NCBI GenBank assembly: GCA_004172935.1
Contig: SDZD01000017.1
Span: 1-64,000 of the forward strand
Source of the DNA: a bacterium
GTDB taxonomy: Bacteria > Armatimonadota > Abditibacteriia > Abditibacteriales > Abditibacteriaceae
DNA: 64,000 nucleotides
Direction: 5' to 3'
Part shown: in pieces, positions 43,488 through 52,949 of the stretch
Numbering within the stretch: position 1 is the stretch's first letter
Layout of the letters: each line of letters begins with the position of its first letter
The notes under the pieces: generated by a model
What the model saw: only the letters and a program-made list of their open reading frames with translations
Database searches by the model: none
What the model was told of the DNA's origin: nothing
Program-made: the position numbers and the translations under genes

Positions 43488-46082
43488 ATGAAACAGACGA
43501 TGGCACTCCGGCACTTTGGCGCAATTGGCACGCGCAAAACCTCGACTTCGGTAGCAGCATTTATGGTGGTGCTGGGTGGCTTGCACTTCACAACTTCGGC
43601 TCAGGCCGTAGTGCAGCAGAACGCGGCACAGAAGACCGTGACCATCGCCGATGATGCGGGTAATTTGAAGTTGCGGCTGAATTACGATAACCAGTGCGTT
43701 CTGGATGAGGTGACGGTGCGCGGGCGTCAGGTGTTGGCGCCATCGGGAACGGCCAGCGGCATTTTGATTGGGGGGCAGTGGTACACGACTCGGCGCGGCA
43801 TCGCTGCGCCTAAAGTGGTCGCGGGTAAGGACTCGGTCGAAGTGAGCGGCATCGTTTTTGGCAAAGCGGGCGAGGAGATTCGCGAGACGTGGAACTTCAA
43901 GGTGCTGAGCGACCGTATCGCGTGGCGCATCAGTCGCAGTTATCCCAAACAGGTCGATGTCCAGGATGCGGCGTTTCCGTCGTGGAATTTCGCCAACATG
44001 ACGACTTGGACCGGTGGCATTCTCGATAACGGGGGCGTGGTGTGGAACAAGTACCTCGAAAACCCCAACACCACTTATGGCGCACACGCCGGAATGGTGA
44101 CGCTGTGGAACCGCGAAAAGAACGACTGTTTGCGCATCACCCCGACCCTGGGACAGGGGTTGCACGGCACGGTGCGTTTTTCGCATCAGCCGCAGCCAAC
44201 GGGCGCCGAATTCACTTTCAACTACGCCGTCAGCAACGACGAGTTGAAGCCCAAATACAATCTGAATCGCTATCTGGGAGATCGGCAGGATTTGTGGGCG
44301 CCGTTTCAGGAGCAGGCGGGCGAGCAGAGCGCCGAGTTCACGTTACAGGCGCTCGACTACGCCCAAACCTATGACCGAGGCACCATCAAGGGACTCGATG
44401 CCAGCAGCATCCGCGAGATGATGAACACCGCCGGACGCTATGGGGTTATCGACAACAAGTTAGTCGGCGGCAACGGCTGGCGCTCAGGCTACATCTGCTT
44501 GCACGAGCAGTGGTTCGCACAAATTGGGATGGTGTTGAACGACCCGCTTTACGACACGAATTACTCCCAGGCCCTCGACTACTACCGCGACAATGCCATC
44601 AAACCCGATGGACGCGTTTTGTCGCGCTGGAAGTACGACGCGGGCGATGCGATGGGGGGCACCTATACCCCTAAGGGCTTTTATGAAGCGCAGTGGGGCT
44701 ACCTGCTAGATTCACAAACCGACTACGTCATCAACGTATCGGAGCAATTCGACCTGACAGGTGACACCAAATGGCTCGCGGGTCAAAAGCAGACCTGCGA
44801 AAAAGTGCTCGACTATCTGTTGCGCCGCGAGGTGGGCAACAGCGGAGTGGTGGCGATGCTGACCGATTCGCGCCACGAACATAAAGGCAGCGACTGGTTC
44901 GACATTGTGTGGGCGGCGCACCGCAACGGCATCGTCAACGCCGAACTTTATTACGCCCTGACGATGTGGGCCGAACACGAGGAAACACTGGGCGATACCC
45001 AAAAAGCAGCCTATTACCGCACCTTCGCCGCCCGATTGAAGGAGAACTTCAATCGCCCCATCGAAGAGGGCGGCTTGTGGGACGCGAAGAACCAATGGTA
45101 CGTGTACTGGCTCGATAAGGACGGCTCGGCGCACGGCAATAACCTGTTCACGGCGGTTAACTTCGCCGCCATCAGCTATGGGCTGTGCGACGATAAAGAG
45201 CGCCAGAAAGTGATTCTCGACCGCATCGAAAGCGAGATGCAGAAGGAGAACCTGTTCCACTGGCCGACCAACTTCTTCCCTTTCGAGGCCGACGAAGTGA
45301 GTGGCGGCAACATGCCGTTCCCGAACTACGAGAACGGCGAAATCTTCATGTCGTGGGGCGAGATCGCCGTGCGTGCCTACGCCAAATATAACCCGGCACT
45401 GGCGCTCAAATACATCAAAAAAGCGCTCGACCGCTACGAAAAGGACGGCCTCTCGTTTCAGCGCTACGACCGCCGCACCGCAGCGGGCGAAGGCGACGAC
45501 ATCCTCTCTGGCAACTGCATGACGGTGGTGGGACTGTATCGCAACATTTACGGTTTGCAACCCAAAGGCAACCGACTGTATCTGGAACCGCACCTCGTCC
45601 CTGAACTGAACGGCACCCAGTTGCCGTACCAGTTGGGCGGTCGCAACTACAAAATCGACCTCGACACCACAGGTTCAGCCATCACAACTCAAGGCGTCAC
45701 AGTGCGCGCTGCTTCGCCCTTCGCACTGGCAGCAACCGATTCGGGCGCGCAATATTTCCCGGCACAAAGCAAACAGTGGGCACTTGCAGTGACACCGCCC
45801 GCAGCCAAAGGCAAATCAGCCACACCGCGCACCATCAGCGTGCAAATCCAGAGTTGGCCAACGGAAGGCGATGTCCCGCGCACATGGTCGGAATCGGCAG
45901 TTGGAGTCAAAGGCAAAACCACCCACATCGTAGCCGCCCTTCGCCCCAATGCCGCTTACAAACTCAAAGTCGATGGCAAAGCGAAAACCCTACGCAGCGA
46001 TAGCGAAGGCAAACTGACCTTCACTGCCAGCCCGAAAGCGAATAAGGCGACGGCATTTGATTTGAGCGCCGTGACACCGTAA
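43488..46082 (+). CDS. Secreted six-hairpin (alpha/alpha)6 glycosidase-like protein
   Basis: An 864-residue protein with an N-terminal signal segment (SVAAFMVVLGGLHFTTSAQA). A beta-sandwich (about 30-280) precedes an (alpha/alpha)6 toroid (about 300-680), with conserved acids in WRSGYICLHEQWF, SDWFDIVWAAHRNG and GEIFMSWGEIAVRAYAK, and a C-terminal beta-domain. Such folds occur in GH15/63/78/94/95 families; I cannot assign one with confidence. It is monocistronic and closed by a hairpin. The following LacI gene probably controls it. Confidence 0.8.
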   Translation: MKQTMALRHFGAIGTRKTSTSVAAFMVVLGGLHFTTSAQAVVQQNAAQKTVTIADDAGNLKLRLNYDNQCVLDEVTVRGRQVLAPSGTASGILIGGQWYTTRRGIAAPKVVAGKDSVEVSGIVFGKAGEEIRETWNFKVLSDRIAWRISRSYPKQVDVQDAAFPSWNFANMTTWTGGILDNGGVVWNKYLENPNTTYGAHAGMVTLWNREKNDCLRITPTLGQGLHGTVRFSHQPQPTGAEFTFNYAVSNDELKPKYNLNRYLGDRQDLWAPFQEQAGEQSAEFTLQALDYAQTYDRGTIKGLDASSIREMMNTAGRYGVIDNKLVGGNGWRSGYICLHEQWFAQIGMVLNDPLYDTNYSQALDYYRDNAIKPDGRVLSRWKYDAGDAMGGTYTPKGFYEAQWGYLLDSQTDYVINVSEQFDLTGDTKWLAGQKQTCEKVLDYLLRREVGNSGVVAMLTDSRHEHKGSDWFDIVWAAHRNGIVNAELYYALTMWAEHEETLGDTQKAAYYRTFAARLKENFNRPIEEGGLWDAKNQWYVYWLDKDGSAHGNNLFTAVNFAAISYGLCDDKERQKVILDRIESEMQKENLFHWPTNFFPFEADEVSGGNMPFPNYENGEIFMSWGEIAVRAYAKYNPALALKYIKKALDRYEKDGLSFQRYDRRTAAGEGDDILSGNCMTVVGLYRNIYGLQPKGNRLYLEPHLVPELNGTQLPYQLGGRNYKIDLDTTGSAITTQGVTVRAASPFALAATDSGAQYFPAQSKQWALAVTPPAAKGKSATPRTISVQIQSWPTEGDVPRTWSESAVGVKGKTTHIVAALRPNAAYKLKVDGKAKTLRSDSEGKLTFTASPKANKATAFDLSAVTP

Positions 46083-46100
46083 GAAGGCACATTATACGCA

Positions 46101-46135
46101 GGGGACAATCAACCTAATAAGCGGTGATTGTCCCC
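46101..46135 (+). terminator. Hairpin after the six-hairpin glycosidase
   Basis: The arms ggggacaatca and tgattgtcccc form a stable stem 19 bp beyond the stop codon. There is no long U-run. Confidence 0.6.
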
Positions 46136-46140
46136 TATAG

Positions 46141-46161
46141 GGGCGAACCTTGTGTTCGCCC
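46141..46161. repeat. GGGCGAAC-type small repeat, second copy
   Basis: The arms gggcgaac and gttcgccc are separated by five bases. It is a relative of the element at 11183-11205. Confidence 0.6.
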
Positions 46162-46221
46162 TCCACTAATTCCCTGCCAACGTTGAGCATACGGCAACAA
46201 ATCCAGCCGCCGCCTAGTGGT

Positions 46222-46240
46222 TCGGTAAAATAATTACCGA
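46222..46240. promoter_or_regulatory. Palindrome upstream of the LacI gene, possible operator
   Basis: The dyad tcggtaa - ttaccga with a five-base spacer lies 39 bp before the LacI start. It is a candidate autoregulatory operator; no experiment or second copy supports this. Confidence 0.4.
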
Positions 46241-46278
46241 TTCGCCGTCGCGTTACCGCGATGGAAAATCTGTAAGAT

Positions 46279-47328
46279 ATGGCCACTGATTCCCGGAAAC
46301 GACAAGCGAAGAGAGAGGATGGGCGCCCGAAGACGGCGACATTGGCGGATGTGGCGAAGGTCGCCGGGGTGACCTCCATGACGGTTTCCAGGGTCATCAA
46401 GGGCAGTGGTTATGTGGCGCCCGCCACGCGCGAAGTGGTGCTGCGCGCGGCTCAGGAGTTGAACTACACCGCCAACCTCGCGGCGCGGGCGTTGGTGACG
46501 GGACGAACCGGCGCAATCGCCATTATCAGCGGCGATTTGAACCTGCCTTACTGCGCGAATATCGTCTATTTGTTCGACTCGTTGCTGTCGGCGAGCGGCT
46601 ATCAAATCCATCTGCTGCACACACGCGGCGAACTGCGCGACCTCATCAATTCGACCAATTCGGCTTCGGTCGATGGTGTTATTGTGGCTGGGATGCATCA
46701 TTTCTTCGAGGAATTGAGTTCGCTCGACCGCCACGTTATTCCGCCCTGTGTGCATGTTGGCATCACCAAACCGTCGCAGGGCGATTACGTTCACGTCGAT
46801 TTGCGCCCTGCCGTCGAGGAGGCGCTGGAACGGATGTTGGCTGCCGGACGCAAGCGTATTGCGCTTGTCGGAGTGGGGAGTCACCTATCAGTCGATGAAA
46901 CCGAAATTCGCCCGCAAACCTACATTTCGATGATGCAGAACGCGGGGCGCGAACTCGAATTTGTGAGTGCCAGTCCACGCTATGAGGTGCCGGGGCCAGA
47001 GCGCGTGAACATCATCAAGCAATATATCGAGGCTAATGGCTGCCCCGATGGCTTGCTGTGCTTCAACGACGACATCGCCATCCAAACCTATCGAGCGCTG
47101 ATGGATTTGGGTTATCGCATTCCCGAAGATGTGTTGCTGGTCGGGTGCGACGGCTTGCCCATCCTGCAATATTTCGAGCCACCGCTCAGCACCATCGCCC
47201 AGCCGATGGAAGAGATGTGTGCGCTGGCATGGAAGTTCTTGCAGAACCGCATCGCCACCCCCGACGCACCGCCACAATGCACCAATTTCGACGCTCAGTT
47301 GATTGTGCGTAAGTCACTCCAAAACTAA
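46279..47328 (+). CDS. LacI-family transcriptional regulator
   Basis: A 349-residue protein with an N-terminal HTH and hinge (TLADVAKVAGVTSMTVSRVI; LNYTANLAARALVTGRTG) and a periplasmic-binding-protein-like sugar sensor (DGVIVAGMHHF, IALVGVGSHL, LLCFNDDIAIQ). It regulates carbohydrate genes and binds DNA as a dimer. The neighbouring pseudopilin has a classical LacI operator in its leader, so this regulator probably represses the pseudopilin and the LacZ gene behind it. Confidence 0.93.
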   Translation: MATDSRKRQAKREDGRPKTATLADVAKVAGVTSMTVSRVIKGSGYVAPATREVVLRAAQELNYTANLAARALVTGRTGAIAIISGDLNLPYCANIVYLFDSLLSASGYQIHLLHTRGELRDLINSTNSASVDGVIVAGMHHFFEELSSLDRHVIPPCVHVGITKPSQGDYVHVDLRPAVEEALERMLAAGRKRIALVGVGSHLSVDETEIRPQTYISMMQNAGRELEFVSASPRYEVPGPERVNIIKQYIEANGCPDGLLCFNDDIAIQTYRALMDLGYRIPEDVLLVGCDGLPILQYFEPPLSTIAQPMEEMCALAWKFLQNRIATPDAPPQCTNFDAQLIVRKSLQN

Positions 47329-47345
47329 CCCGACAAATAATTTTC

Positions 47346-47367
47346 ATTCGCTGTTTGAACAGCGAAT
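47346..47367. promoter_or_regulatory. Perfect 22-bp palindrome overlapping the pseudopilin -35 region
   Basis: The arms attcgctgtt and aacagcgaat are perfect complements with only two bases between them. Such a tight dyad is more like an operator than a terminator. It overlaps the position expected for a -35 element of the following promoter. Confidence 0.5.
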
Positions 47368-47375
47368 AAAGTGGG

Positions 47376-47381
47376 TATAAT
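47376..47381 (+). promoter_or_regulatory. Candidate -10 box TATAAT for the pseudopilin gene
   Basis: A perfect TATAAT lies 43 bp before the pseudopilin start and 9 bp before the LacI-type operator. A ttgaac at 47355-47360 can serve as a -35 box, with a slightly short spacer of 15 bp. Confidence 0.55.
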
Positions 47382-47389
47382 ATTCATCG

Positions 47390-47401
47390 GTTAGCGCTAA
47401 C
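47390..47401 (+). promoter_or_regulatory. LacI-type operator GTTAGCGCTAAC
   Basis: The perfect 12-bp palindrome gttagcgctaac matches the central pattern typical of LacI/GalR-family operators. It lies just downstream of the TATAAT box, a repressing position, and right behind the LacI gene. Confidence 0.75.
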
Positions 47402-47423
47402 ACATTTTACATTCAGGGTTTCC

Positions 47424-48143
47424 ATGAACCGTCCTCTACGCCTCAAAGCTTTCACACTTATCGAATTACTGGTAGTTATCGCGATTATCGCGATTCTGGC
47501 TGCCATCTTGTTTCCCGTCTTCGCCAGGGCCAGGGAGAATGCCCGACGCTCTTCGTGCCAGTCCAACCTCAAGCAGATCGGCTTGGGACTAATGCAGTAC
47601 ACACAAGACTACGACGAAACGATGGTCATGGTTTCGTGGGGTCCCACCGATTCGCTGTGGATGACGACGTTTCAGCCGTACGTCAAAAGCTACCAGCTGT
47701 TCGTTTGTCCCAGCGATTCGCGCGGCATCACTCCCGGCCCGAACAGCAACCAGACCAGCTACGGCATCAACATGGGCGGCTGGGGCGAAGGCGCCGGTTC
47801 GCGCAAAGGACCACCGCTTAGCACTGGAACCGCCCGCGTCAAACTATCGGCCATAGAAGCGGTCGCGACCACGGTGTTCGCGCTCGATTGCACCGGCTAC
47901 GAGTACACCACCCAGTGGAACGATACAGGTATCGCCAACGGCCAAAGGCTCACATCCACCGTGGCGCCCCGCACTTTGAACGGTGGAGGCATCGAACGCC
48001 ACCTCGAAACCATCAACGTGTTGTGGTGCGACGGCCACGTTAAGTCGATGAAAGCAGAAAACCTGTTGCGTGGCACCAGTGGCGCCCACGGCGACGCCAC
48101 GATGCGCGCCACCTACTTCACCTGCGCCGCCGACCCCGATTGA
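47424..48143 (+). CDS. Pseudopilin-like secreted protein (prepilin methylation motif, DUF1559-like)
   Basis: A 239-residue protein with leader MNRPLRLKA before [16 protein letters not shown]; the residue before the cleavage point is Ala, as in the protein at 11259. It continues with [20 protein letters not shown], the YTQDYDET motif and an [17 protein letters not shown] tail. Its promoter has a LacI-type operator, so its expression should follow a sugar signal. It is closely related to the proteins at 7371 and 11259. Role unknown. Confidence 0.9.
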   Translation: MNRPLRLKAFTLIELLVVIAIIAILAAILFPVFARARENARRSSCQSNLKQIGLGLMQYTQDYDETMVMVSWGPTDSLWMTTFQPYVKSYQLFVCPSDSRGITPGPNSNQTSYGINMGGWGEGAGSRKGPPLSTGTARVKLSAIEAVATTVFALDCTGYEYTTQWNDTGIANGQRLTSTVAPRTLNGGGIERHLETINVLWCDGHVKSMKAENLLRGTSGAHGDATMRATYFTCAADPD

Positions 48144-48186
48144 TGAAAGCTTGTCTTACATGAGACTCGCGAGAATTTAACATGTC

Positions 48187-48225
48187 AAACGAAGAGACGC
48201 GGTGCTTCACCGTGCCTCTTCGTTT
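48187..48225 (+). terminator. Hairpin between pseudopilin and LacZ genes
   Basis: A long stem of the aaacgaagag type, with a two-base internal mismatch and cttc loop, pairs with cctcttcgttt. It ends the pseudopilin transcript in part; the LacZ gene begins 90 bp further. Confidence 0.65.
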
Positions 48226-48314
48226 CGCGCTAACCAGCCCTACTCTCCCCACACAATGCATCCACTTCACCGCGCTTTTTAGGTGCGCTGCGTTCATATC
48301 ACTCACACACATTT

Positions 48315-51300
48315 ATGCAAATGAAGTATTTAGCCCTGATGGCCCCATTGGTGGGCGCGGCCTCCGTGCAAGCGGCGCCCCTTCCCCCCGAAATCGAGAA
48401 CGAACAGATTCTCAGCCAGAACAAAGAGCCGTGGCACGCGACGCTGATGCCGTATGGCAATATGGCCGAGGCACTCAAAGCCAACCGCTATCAGTCGTCT
48501 TACTCGCGGTCGCTCAATGGCCAGTGGAAATTCAACTATGTGCCACGCCCCGAAGGGCGCCCCGTCGATTTCTACAAAACCGACTTCAACGATAGCGCAT
48601 GGAAGACCATCGCAGTGCCTTCCAACTGGCAACTGCTCGGCTACGGCACGCCGATTTATCGCAACGTTGGCTACACCCTGCAACGCGACTGGCCGCGCGT
48701 GATGACCGAGCCGCCGAAGGACTTCACTGCTTACGAAGAGCGCAACCCGGTCGGCAGCTATCGGCGCAACTTTGAAGTTCCGGCCAACTGGGATGGGCGC
48801 CGCATCTTCCTCAAATTCGATGGCGTCGATTCGGCCTTTTTTGTGTGGGTGAACGGTCAGAAAGTGGGTTATAACGCCAACTCGCGCAACGCCGCCGAGT
48901 TCGACATCACGCCTTATTTGAAAAAGGGCGCCTCCAACAGCCTCGCTGTCGAGGTTTATCGCTACAGTTCGGGCACCTACATCGAAGACCAGGATATGTG
49001 GCGTCTGTCGGGCATCTTCCGCAATGTGACGCTGTGGTCGGCGCCCGTGGTGCATGTGCGCGACTTCAAGGTGACCACCGACTTGGATGCACAGTACCGC
49101 AACGCAACCCTCAACGTCGCGGGCAAGGTACGCAACTACAGCGACCAATCCGTCGCAGCGCGCAACTTTTCGGTAACGCTGTATGACCCCGCTGGCAAAG
49201 CCATGACGGGGCTACGCGCTCAAATCACCGTGCCCGCCCTGGCGGCGGGCGAAGAGCGCGAAGTGAGCGTTTCGATTCCGGTTGCCAATCCCTCCAAATG
49301 GACAGCCGAAACCCCAACGCTGTACACAGCCGTTTTGCAACTGGCGACGGGTAACACCACTTCGGAGATCCTGTCACATCGCGTCGGCTTCCGCAAAATC
49401 GAGATCAAGGGTCGTCTGTTCCTCGTCAACGGTGTGCCCATCAAACTTAAGGGCGTCAACCGTCACGAAAACGAACCCGATACCGGCCACTACATCCCCG
49501 AAGACCGCATGATGCAGGACATCATCCGAATCAAGGAGGCCAACTGCAACCACGTTCGCACCGCGCACTACTCCGACGACCCGCGCTGGTACGAACTGTG
49601 CGACGAATACGGCCTGTATCTGGTGGCTGAAGCCAACATCGAGTGCCACGGCTACTACAATGTCCTCGACCGTGAGCCGCGCTACGAGAAGGCTTTCTTA
49701 GATCGCAACGTCGCCAACGTCGAAAGCTTCAAGAACCACCCTTCCATCATCATCTGGTCGATGGGCAACGAGTGCGGCGGCGGCTCGAACATGCGCGCCG
49801 CCGAAAAGCTGGTGCGAAGCATGGACCCGACGCGCCCCACTCACTACGAAGCCTTCGGCATCGGCAACAACAACCCGGCCAGCATCGACTCACAGATGTA
49901 CACCGGAGTCGGCGATGTCGAGCGTAACGCGCAAAACGACACACTGACCAAGCCTTATTACATGTGCGAATATGCGCACGCCATGTTCAACTCGATGGGT
50001 AACGTCGGCGAATACAACGACGTATTCGACAAGTACCCCTCGATTTTGGGCGGCGCCATCTGGGAGTGGCAAGACCAGGGAATCTGGAATCGTCGCGATC
50101 CGAAACGCCCCTATCTGGCGTTCGGTGGCGGCTTCGGCGACGTACCGAACGACCACTACTTCATTCACAAGGGCGTGGTGTTCGCTGACCGCACCCCCAA
50201 ACCGCACTTCCCCGAATTGAAACGGGCCTATCAGTGGATTGGCTTCGCTCCCGCCGATTTGAGCAAGGGCGAAATCAAGGTCAAAAATAAGTTCGCCTTC
50301 ACCAACCTCAATGGCTTCAAGGGCACTTGGTCGCTGAACGAAGATGGCGTTCGCATTCAGGGCGGCGCGCTCAAAAAGCTCGACCTCGCGCCGCAACAGG
50401 AAAGCGTCGTTCAGTTGCCGCTGAAGAAGTTCACGCCCAAACCCGGTGCACGCTACGACCTCGACGTTTCGATGGCGCTCGGCAAAGACGCCTCGTGGCA
50501 GAAAGCGGGTTACGTCATCGCTCAGGCACAGATGGAGATGCCAATGGCCGCTCCCGCTCCGGTTATTGAGGTACAGGCGACCAAGCCCATCGCTGTCGTT
50601 AACACCGATAGCACCGTTACCGTCAGCGGCGAAGGCTTCGATGTCGCCTTCAATCGTGCCACCGGCCAAATCACCCGCCTCGCTCGTGGTGGAGTTAATG
50701 TGTTGCTGCCCGATGGTGGTCCCAGGTTGCACCTATGGCGCGCGACTCACCACATGGACGACGAGTGGACTTCGGGCGACTGGGACAAATACGGCCTCAA
50801 GACGCTGACCATGAGCGCCCCCTCCGTTCAAGCGTTCCAGGTGTCGCCCTCGCAAGTGCGCGTCGATGCGACCATTCAATACAGCGGTAAAAACGGCTTC
50901 TCCATCACCCACAACGTTTCGTACAACATTTTCAGCAATGGTTCACTGGTGGTAGATAACGCCGTGATACCCTCCGGGCCAAGCATCCAGTTCGCCCGCG
51001 TCGGCGTGCGGATGCTGCTCGATAAGCGCCTCGCTAACCTCGACTATCTGGCGCGCGGCCCAATGGAGAACTACTCCGACCGCAAGCGCGGCTCCGACAT
51101 CGGCCACTACACCAGCACCGTCGCACAGCAGCTGGTGCCCTACTCCAAACCGATGGAAAACGGCAACCACGAGGACACCAGTTGGCTCGCCCTGCGCGGC
51201 ACCGGAATGCCAACCTTCCTCGCCAAAGCCGAAGGTGCCCCGCTGCAATTCTCGGCACAGCCCTACGACGACGAGATCATGGACAAGACCGAATACAGCG

Positions 51301-52130
51301 TCGATTTGCCTCCATCGAATGCCACGGTGTTGTGTCTGGCGGGCAAAACCCTCGGAGTCGGTCAAGCCGGAAACGGCCCGTTGCAACAGTACCGCCTCAA
51401 TTCCAGCCCGCGCACCTTCTCGTATGGCTTGCGCCTGTTGCCCCCAACTACCACCAACGTCACCGAAATCGCGCGCACCGTCGCCGCCCCCAATCGCGCC
51501 CGCCCGGTATTGGCCTCACGCGACAACAAGGGCTTCATCACCCTTGATGGCAGCGGCTCTGGTGCCATCTCCTATTCACAGGACGGCAAAACCTGGACGC
51601 CCTACACGACGCCTTTCATCTTCCCACAGGGTGGACTATTGAATGTGCGTAGCTCCGCCAGCGGTGCCGCGCCCATCGAAAACACTGTTCCGTTCGATGC
51701 CTTCGTTGACCGCAGCGCATGGAAAGCCACTGCCAGCACCTTCCAAGATGGCGACGGCAACCCCGAACACGTTCTCGATAGCAACCTCGACACCATCTGG
51801 CACTCCGGTTACGCCCCCGAACGCATCAAACCGCCACACTTCCTGCTAATCGACATGGCAAAAGTGCTGTCGATTCAAGCCGTGAAGCTATCACCGCGCG
51901 TCGATGTCTTCTCGAACGGGCGCGCTCGCGACTACGAACTGTACCTGAGCGAAACTCCCGACTTCGGCGCCCCAGTGCTGAGCGGCACCATCCCCGATGG
52001 CTCCAACACCCAGACGCTGAAATTGCCGACGCCTCAAAAAGCCCGCTACATGAAGTTGGTCATCAAAACCGACCAGTCGGGCTACAACTTCGGCTCACTC
52101 GCCGAAATCAACATCGTCCCCACTCCCTAA
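48315..52130 (+). CDS. Secreted LacZ-type GH2 beta-galactosidase with C-terminal discoidin-like domain
   Basis: A 1271-residue exported glycosidase with a signal peptide (MQMKYLALMAPLVGAASVQA). GH2 sugar-binding domain (about 60-230), immunoglobulin-like domain (240-340), catalytic barrel (340-640) and bgal small-chain region (about 770-1030; THHMDDEWTSGDWDKYGL) follow the LacZ order. Acid/base Glu about 486 lies in IIWSMGNECGG and the nucleophile Glu about 552 in YYMCEYAHAMFNS. Unlike E. coli LacZ it is larger, secreted, and carries a C-terminal F5/8 type C-like domain (about 1135-1270; ATASTFQDGDGNPEHVLDSN) for binding carbohydrates. It would remove terminal beta-galactose from extracellular polysaccharides. 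Confidence 0.93.
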   Translation: MQMKYLALMAPLVGAASVQAAPLPPEIENEQILSQNKEPWHATLMPYGNMAEALKANRYQSSYSRSLNGQWKFNYVPRPEGRPVDFYKTDFNDSAWKTIAVPSNWQLLGYGTPIYRNVGYTLQRDWPRVMTEPPKDFTAYEERNPVGSYRRNFEVPANWDGRRIFLKFDGVDSAFFVWVNGQKVGYNANSRNAAEFDITPYLKKGASNSLAVEVYRYSSGTYIEDQDMWRLSGIFRNVTLWSAPVVHVRDFKVTTDLDAQYRNATLNVAGKVRNYSDQSVAARNFSVTLYDPAGKAMTGLRAQITVPALAAGEEREVSVSIPVANPSKWTAETPTLYTAVLQLATGNTTSEILSHRVGFRKIEIKGRLFLVNGVPIKLKGVNRHENEPDTGHYIPEDRMMQDIIRIKEANCNHVRTAHYSDDPRWYELCDEYGLYLVAEANIECHGYYNVLDREPRYEKAFLDRNVANVESFKNHPSIIIWSMGNECGGGSNMRAAEKLVRSMDPTRPTHYEAFGIGNNNPASIDSQMYTGVGDVERNAQNDTLTKPYYMCEYAHAMFNSMGNVGEYNDVFDKYPSILGGAIWEWQDQGIWNRRDPKRPYLAFGGGFGDVPNDHYFIHKGVVFADRTPKPHFPELKRAYQWIGFAPADLSKGEIKVKNKFAFTNLNGFKGTWSLNEDGVRIQGGALKKLDLAPQQESVVQLPLKKFTPKPGARYDLDVSMALGKDASWQKAGYVIAQAQMEMPMAAPAPVIEVQATKPIAVVNTDSTVTVSGEGFDVAFNRATGQITRLARGGVNVLLPDGGPRLHLWRATHHMDDEWTSGDWDKYGLKTLTMSAPSVQAFQVSPSQVRVDATIQYSGKNGFSITHNVSYNIFSNGSLVVDNAVIPSGPSIQFARVGVRMLLDKRLANLDYLARGPMENYSDRKRGSDIGHYTSTVAQQLVPYSKPMENGNHEDTSWLALRGTGMPTFLAKAEGAPLQFSAQPYDDEIMDKTEYSVDLPPSNATVLCLAGKTLGVGQAGNGPLQQYRLNSSPRTFSYGLRLLPPTTTNVTEIARTVAAPNRARPVLASRDNKGFITLDGSGSGAISYSQDGKTWTPYTTPFIFPQGGLLNVRSSASGAAPIENTVPFDAFVDRSAWKATASTFQDGDGNPEHVLDSNLDTIWHSGYAPERIKPPHFLLIDMAKVLSIQAVKLSPRVDVFSNGRARDYELYLSETPDFGAPVLSGTIPDGSNTQTLKLPTPQKARYMKLVIKTDQSGYNFGSLAEINIVPTP

Positions 52131-52150
52131 CCCACACAACCACAAAGACG

Positions 52151-52186
52151 ACAAAACCGGGCACCTTAAATGGTGTCCGGTTTTGT
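52151..52186. terminator. Bidirectional terminator between LacZ and WrbA
   Basis: The stem acaaaaccgggcacc and ggtgtccggttttgt (one G:U pair) is followed by T-rich DNA on both sides and separates two converging genes. Confidence 0.85.
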
Positions 52187-52201
52187 TATTTGGTCATTCG
52201 A

Positions 52202-52801
52202 TTACTTGGTCATCTGCACCGCGATAGTGGCGACGTGGTGGCCCTGGAAGCGGGCCATTTCCAATTCTTTGGCGCTCGGCTGACGCGAGCCATCCGGCCC
52301 TGCGATGGTTCCGGCGCCATACGGGCTACCGCCTTTGAGTTCGCTGATGTCGGCGAGATCGGGGCAGGAATACGGCAAGCCAACATAAATGAAGCCGTGG
52401 TGTAGCAAAGTTGGGATGAAGGTGAGAATCGTCGATTCGTTGCCGCCGCCCGTTCCGGTGCTGGTGAATACGCTGCCAACTTTTCCGATGAGGGCGCCTT
52501 TGGCCCACAATCCCCCGGTCTGATCGAGGAAGTTGCGCATTTGCGCGGCCATGTTGCCGAAGCGCGTCGGGGTGCCAAAGATGATGGCATCGTAGTCGGG
52601 CAGTTCGTCGGTGGTGGCGATAGGCGCGCTCTGGTCGAGCTTGACGCCGTACTGTTTCGCTTTGTCTTCGGGCATGGTTTCGGGCACGCGCTTGATGGTG
52701 ACTTCGACGCCTTCGACTGCAGCGGCACCTTCGGCAATTGACGAGGCCATTTTTTCGATGTGACCGTACATCGAGTAATAGAGAACGAGAACTTTAGTCA
52801 T
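52202..52801 (-). CDS. wrbA: NAD(P)H:quinone oxidoreductase, WrbA family
   Basis: About 199 residues of a flavodoxin-like protein. FMN-binding motifs are [17 protein letters not shown] at the N-terminus, [25 protein letters not shown] (glycine-rich loop) and [12 protein letters not shown]. WrbA proteins make two-electron reductions of quinones and guard against oxidative stress. The ATG at 52801 is chosen by homology; earlier codons have no ribosome site. Divergent from the blaI-like gene. Confidence 0.93.
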   Translation of the reverse strand: MTKVLVLYYSMYGHIEKMASSIAEGAAAVEGVEVTIKRVPETMPEDKAKQYGVKLDQSAPIATTDELPDYDAIIFGTPTRFGNMAAQMRNFLDQTGGLWAKGALIGKVGSVFTSTGTGGGNESTILTFIPTLLHHGFIYVGLPYSCPDLADISELKGGSPYGAGTIAGPDGSRQPSAKELEMARFQGHHVATIAVQMTK

Positions 52802-52949
52802 GGGTATTGATTCGCTTGCCCCGCCCCAGCACATGGTTCGACGGCGCGGCGATATGCGTGCGCAAAGGTGGGGCCGTGGGGCCGCTCAGGAACAAACCAA
52901 TTCACCTTAAAAAATTTCTCAACACCCCTCTAGACAAGCGAAGCAACAG

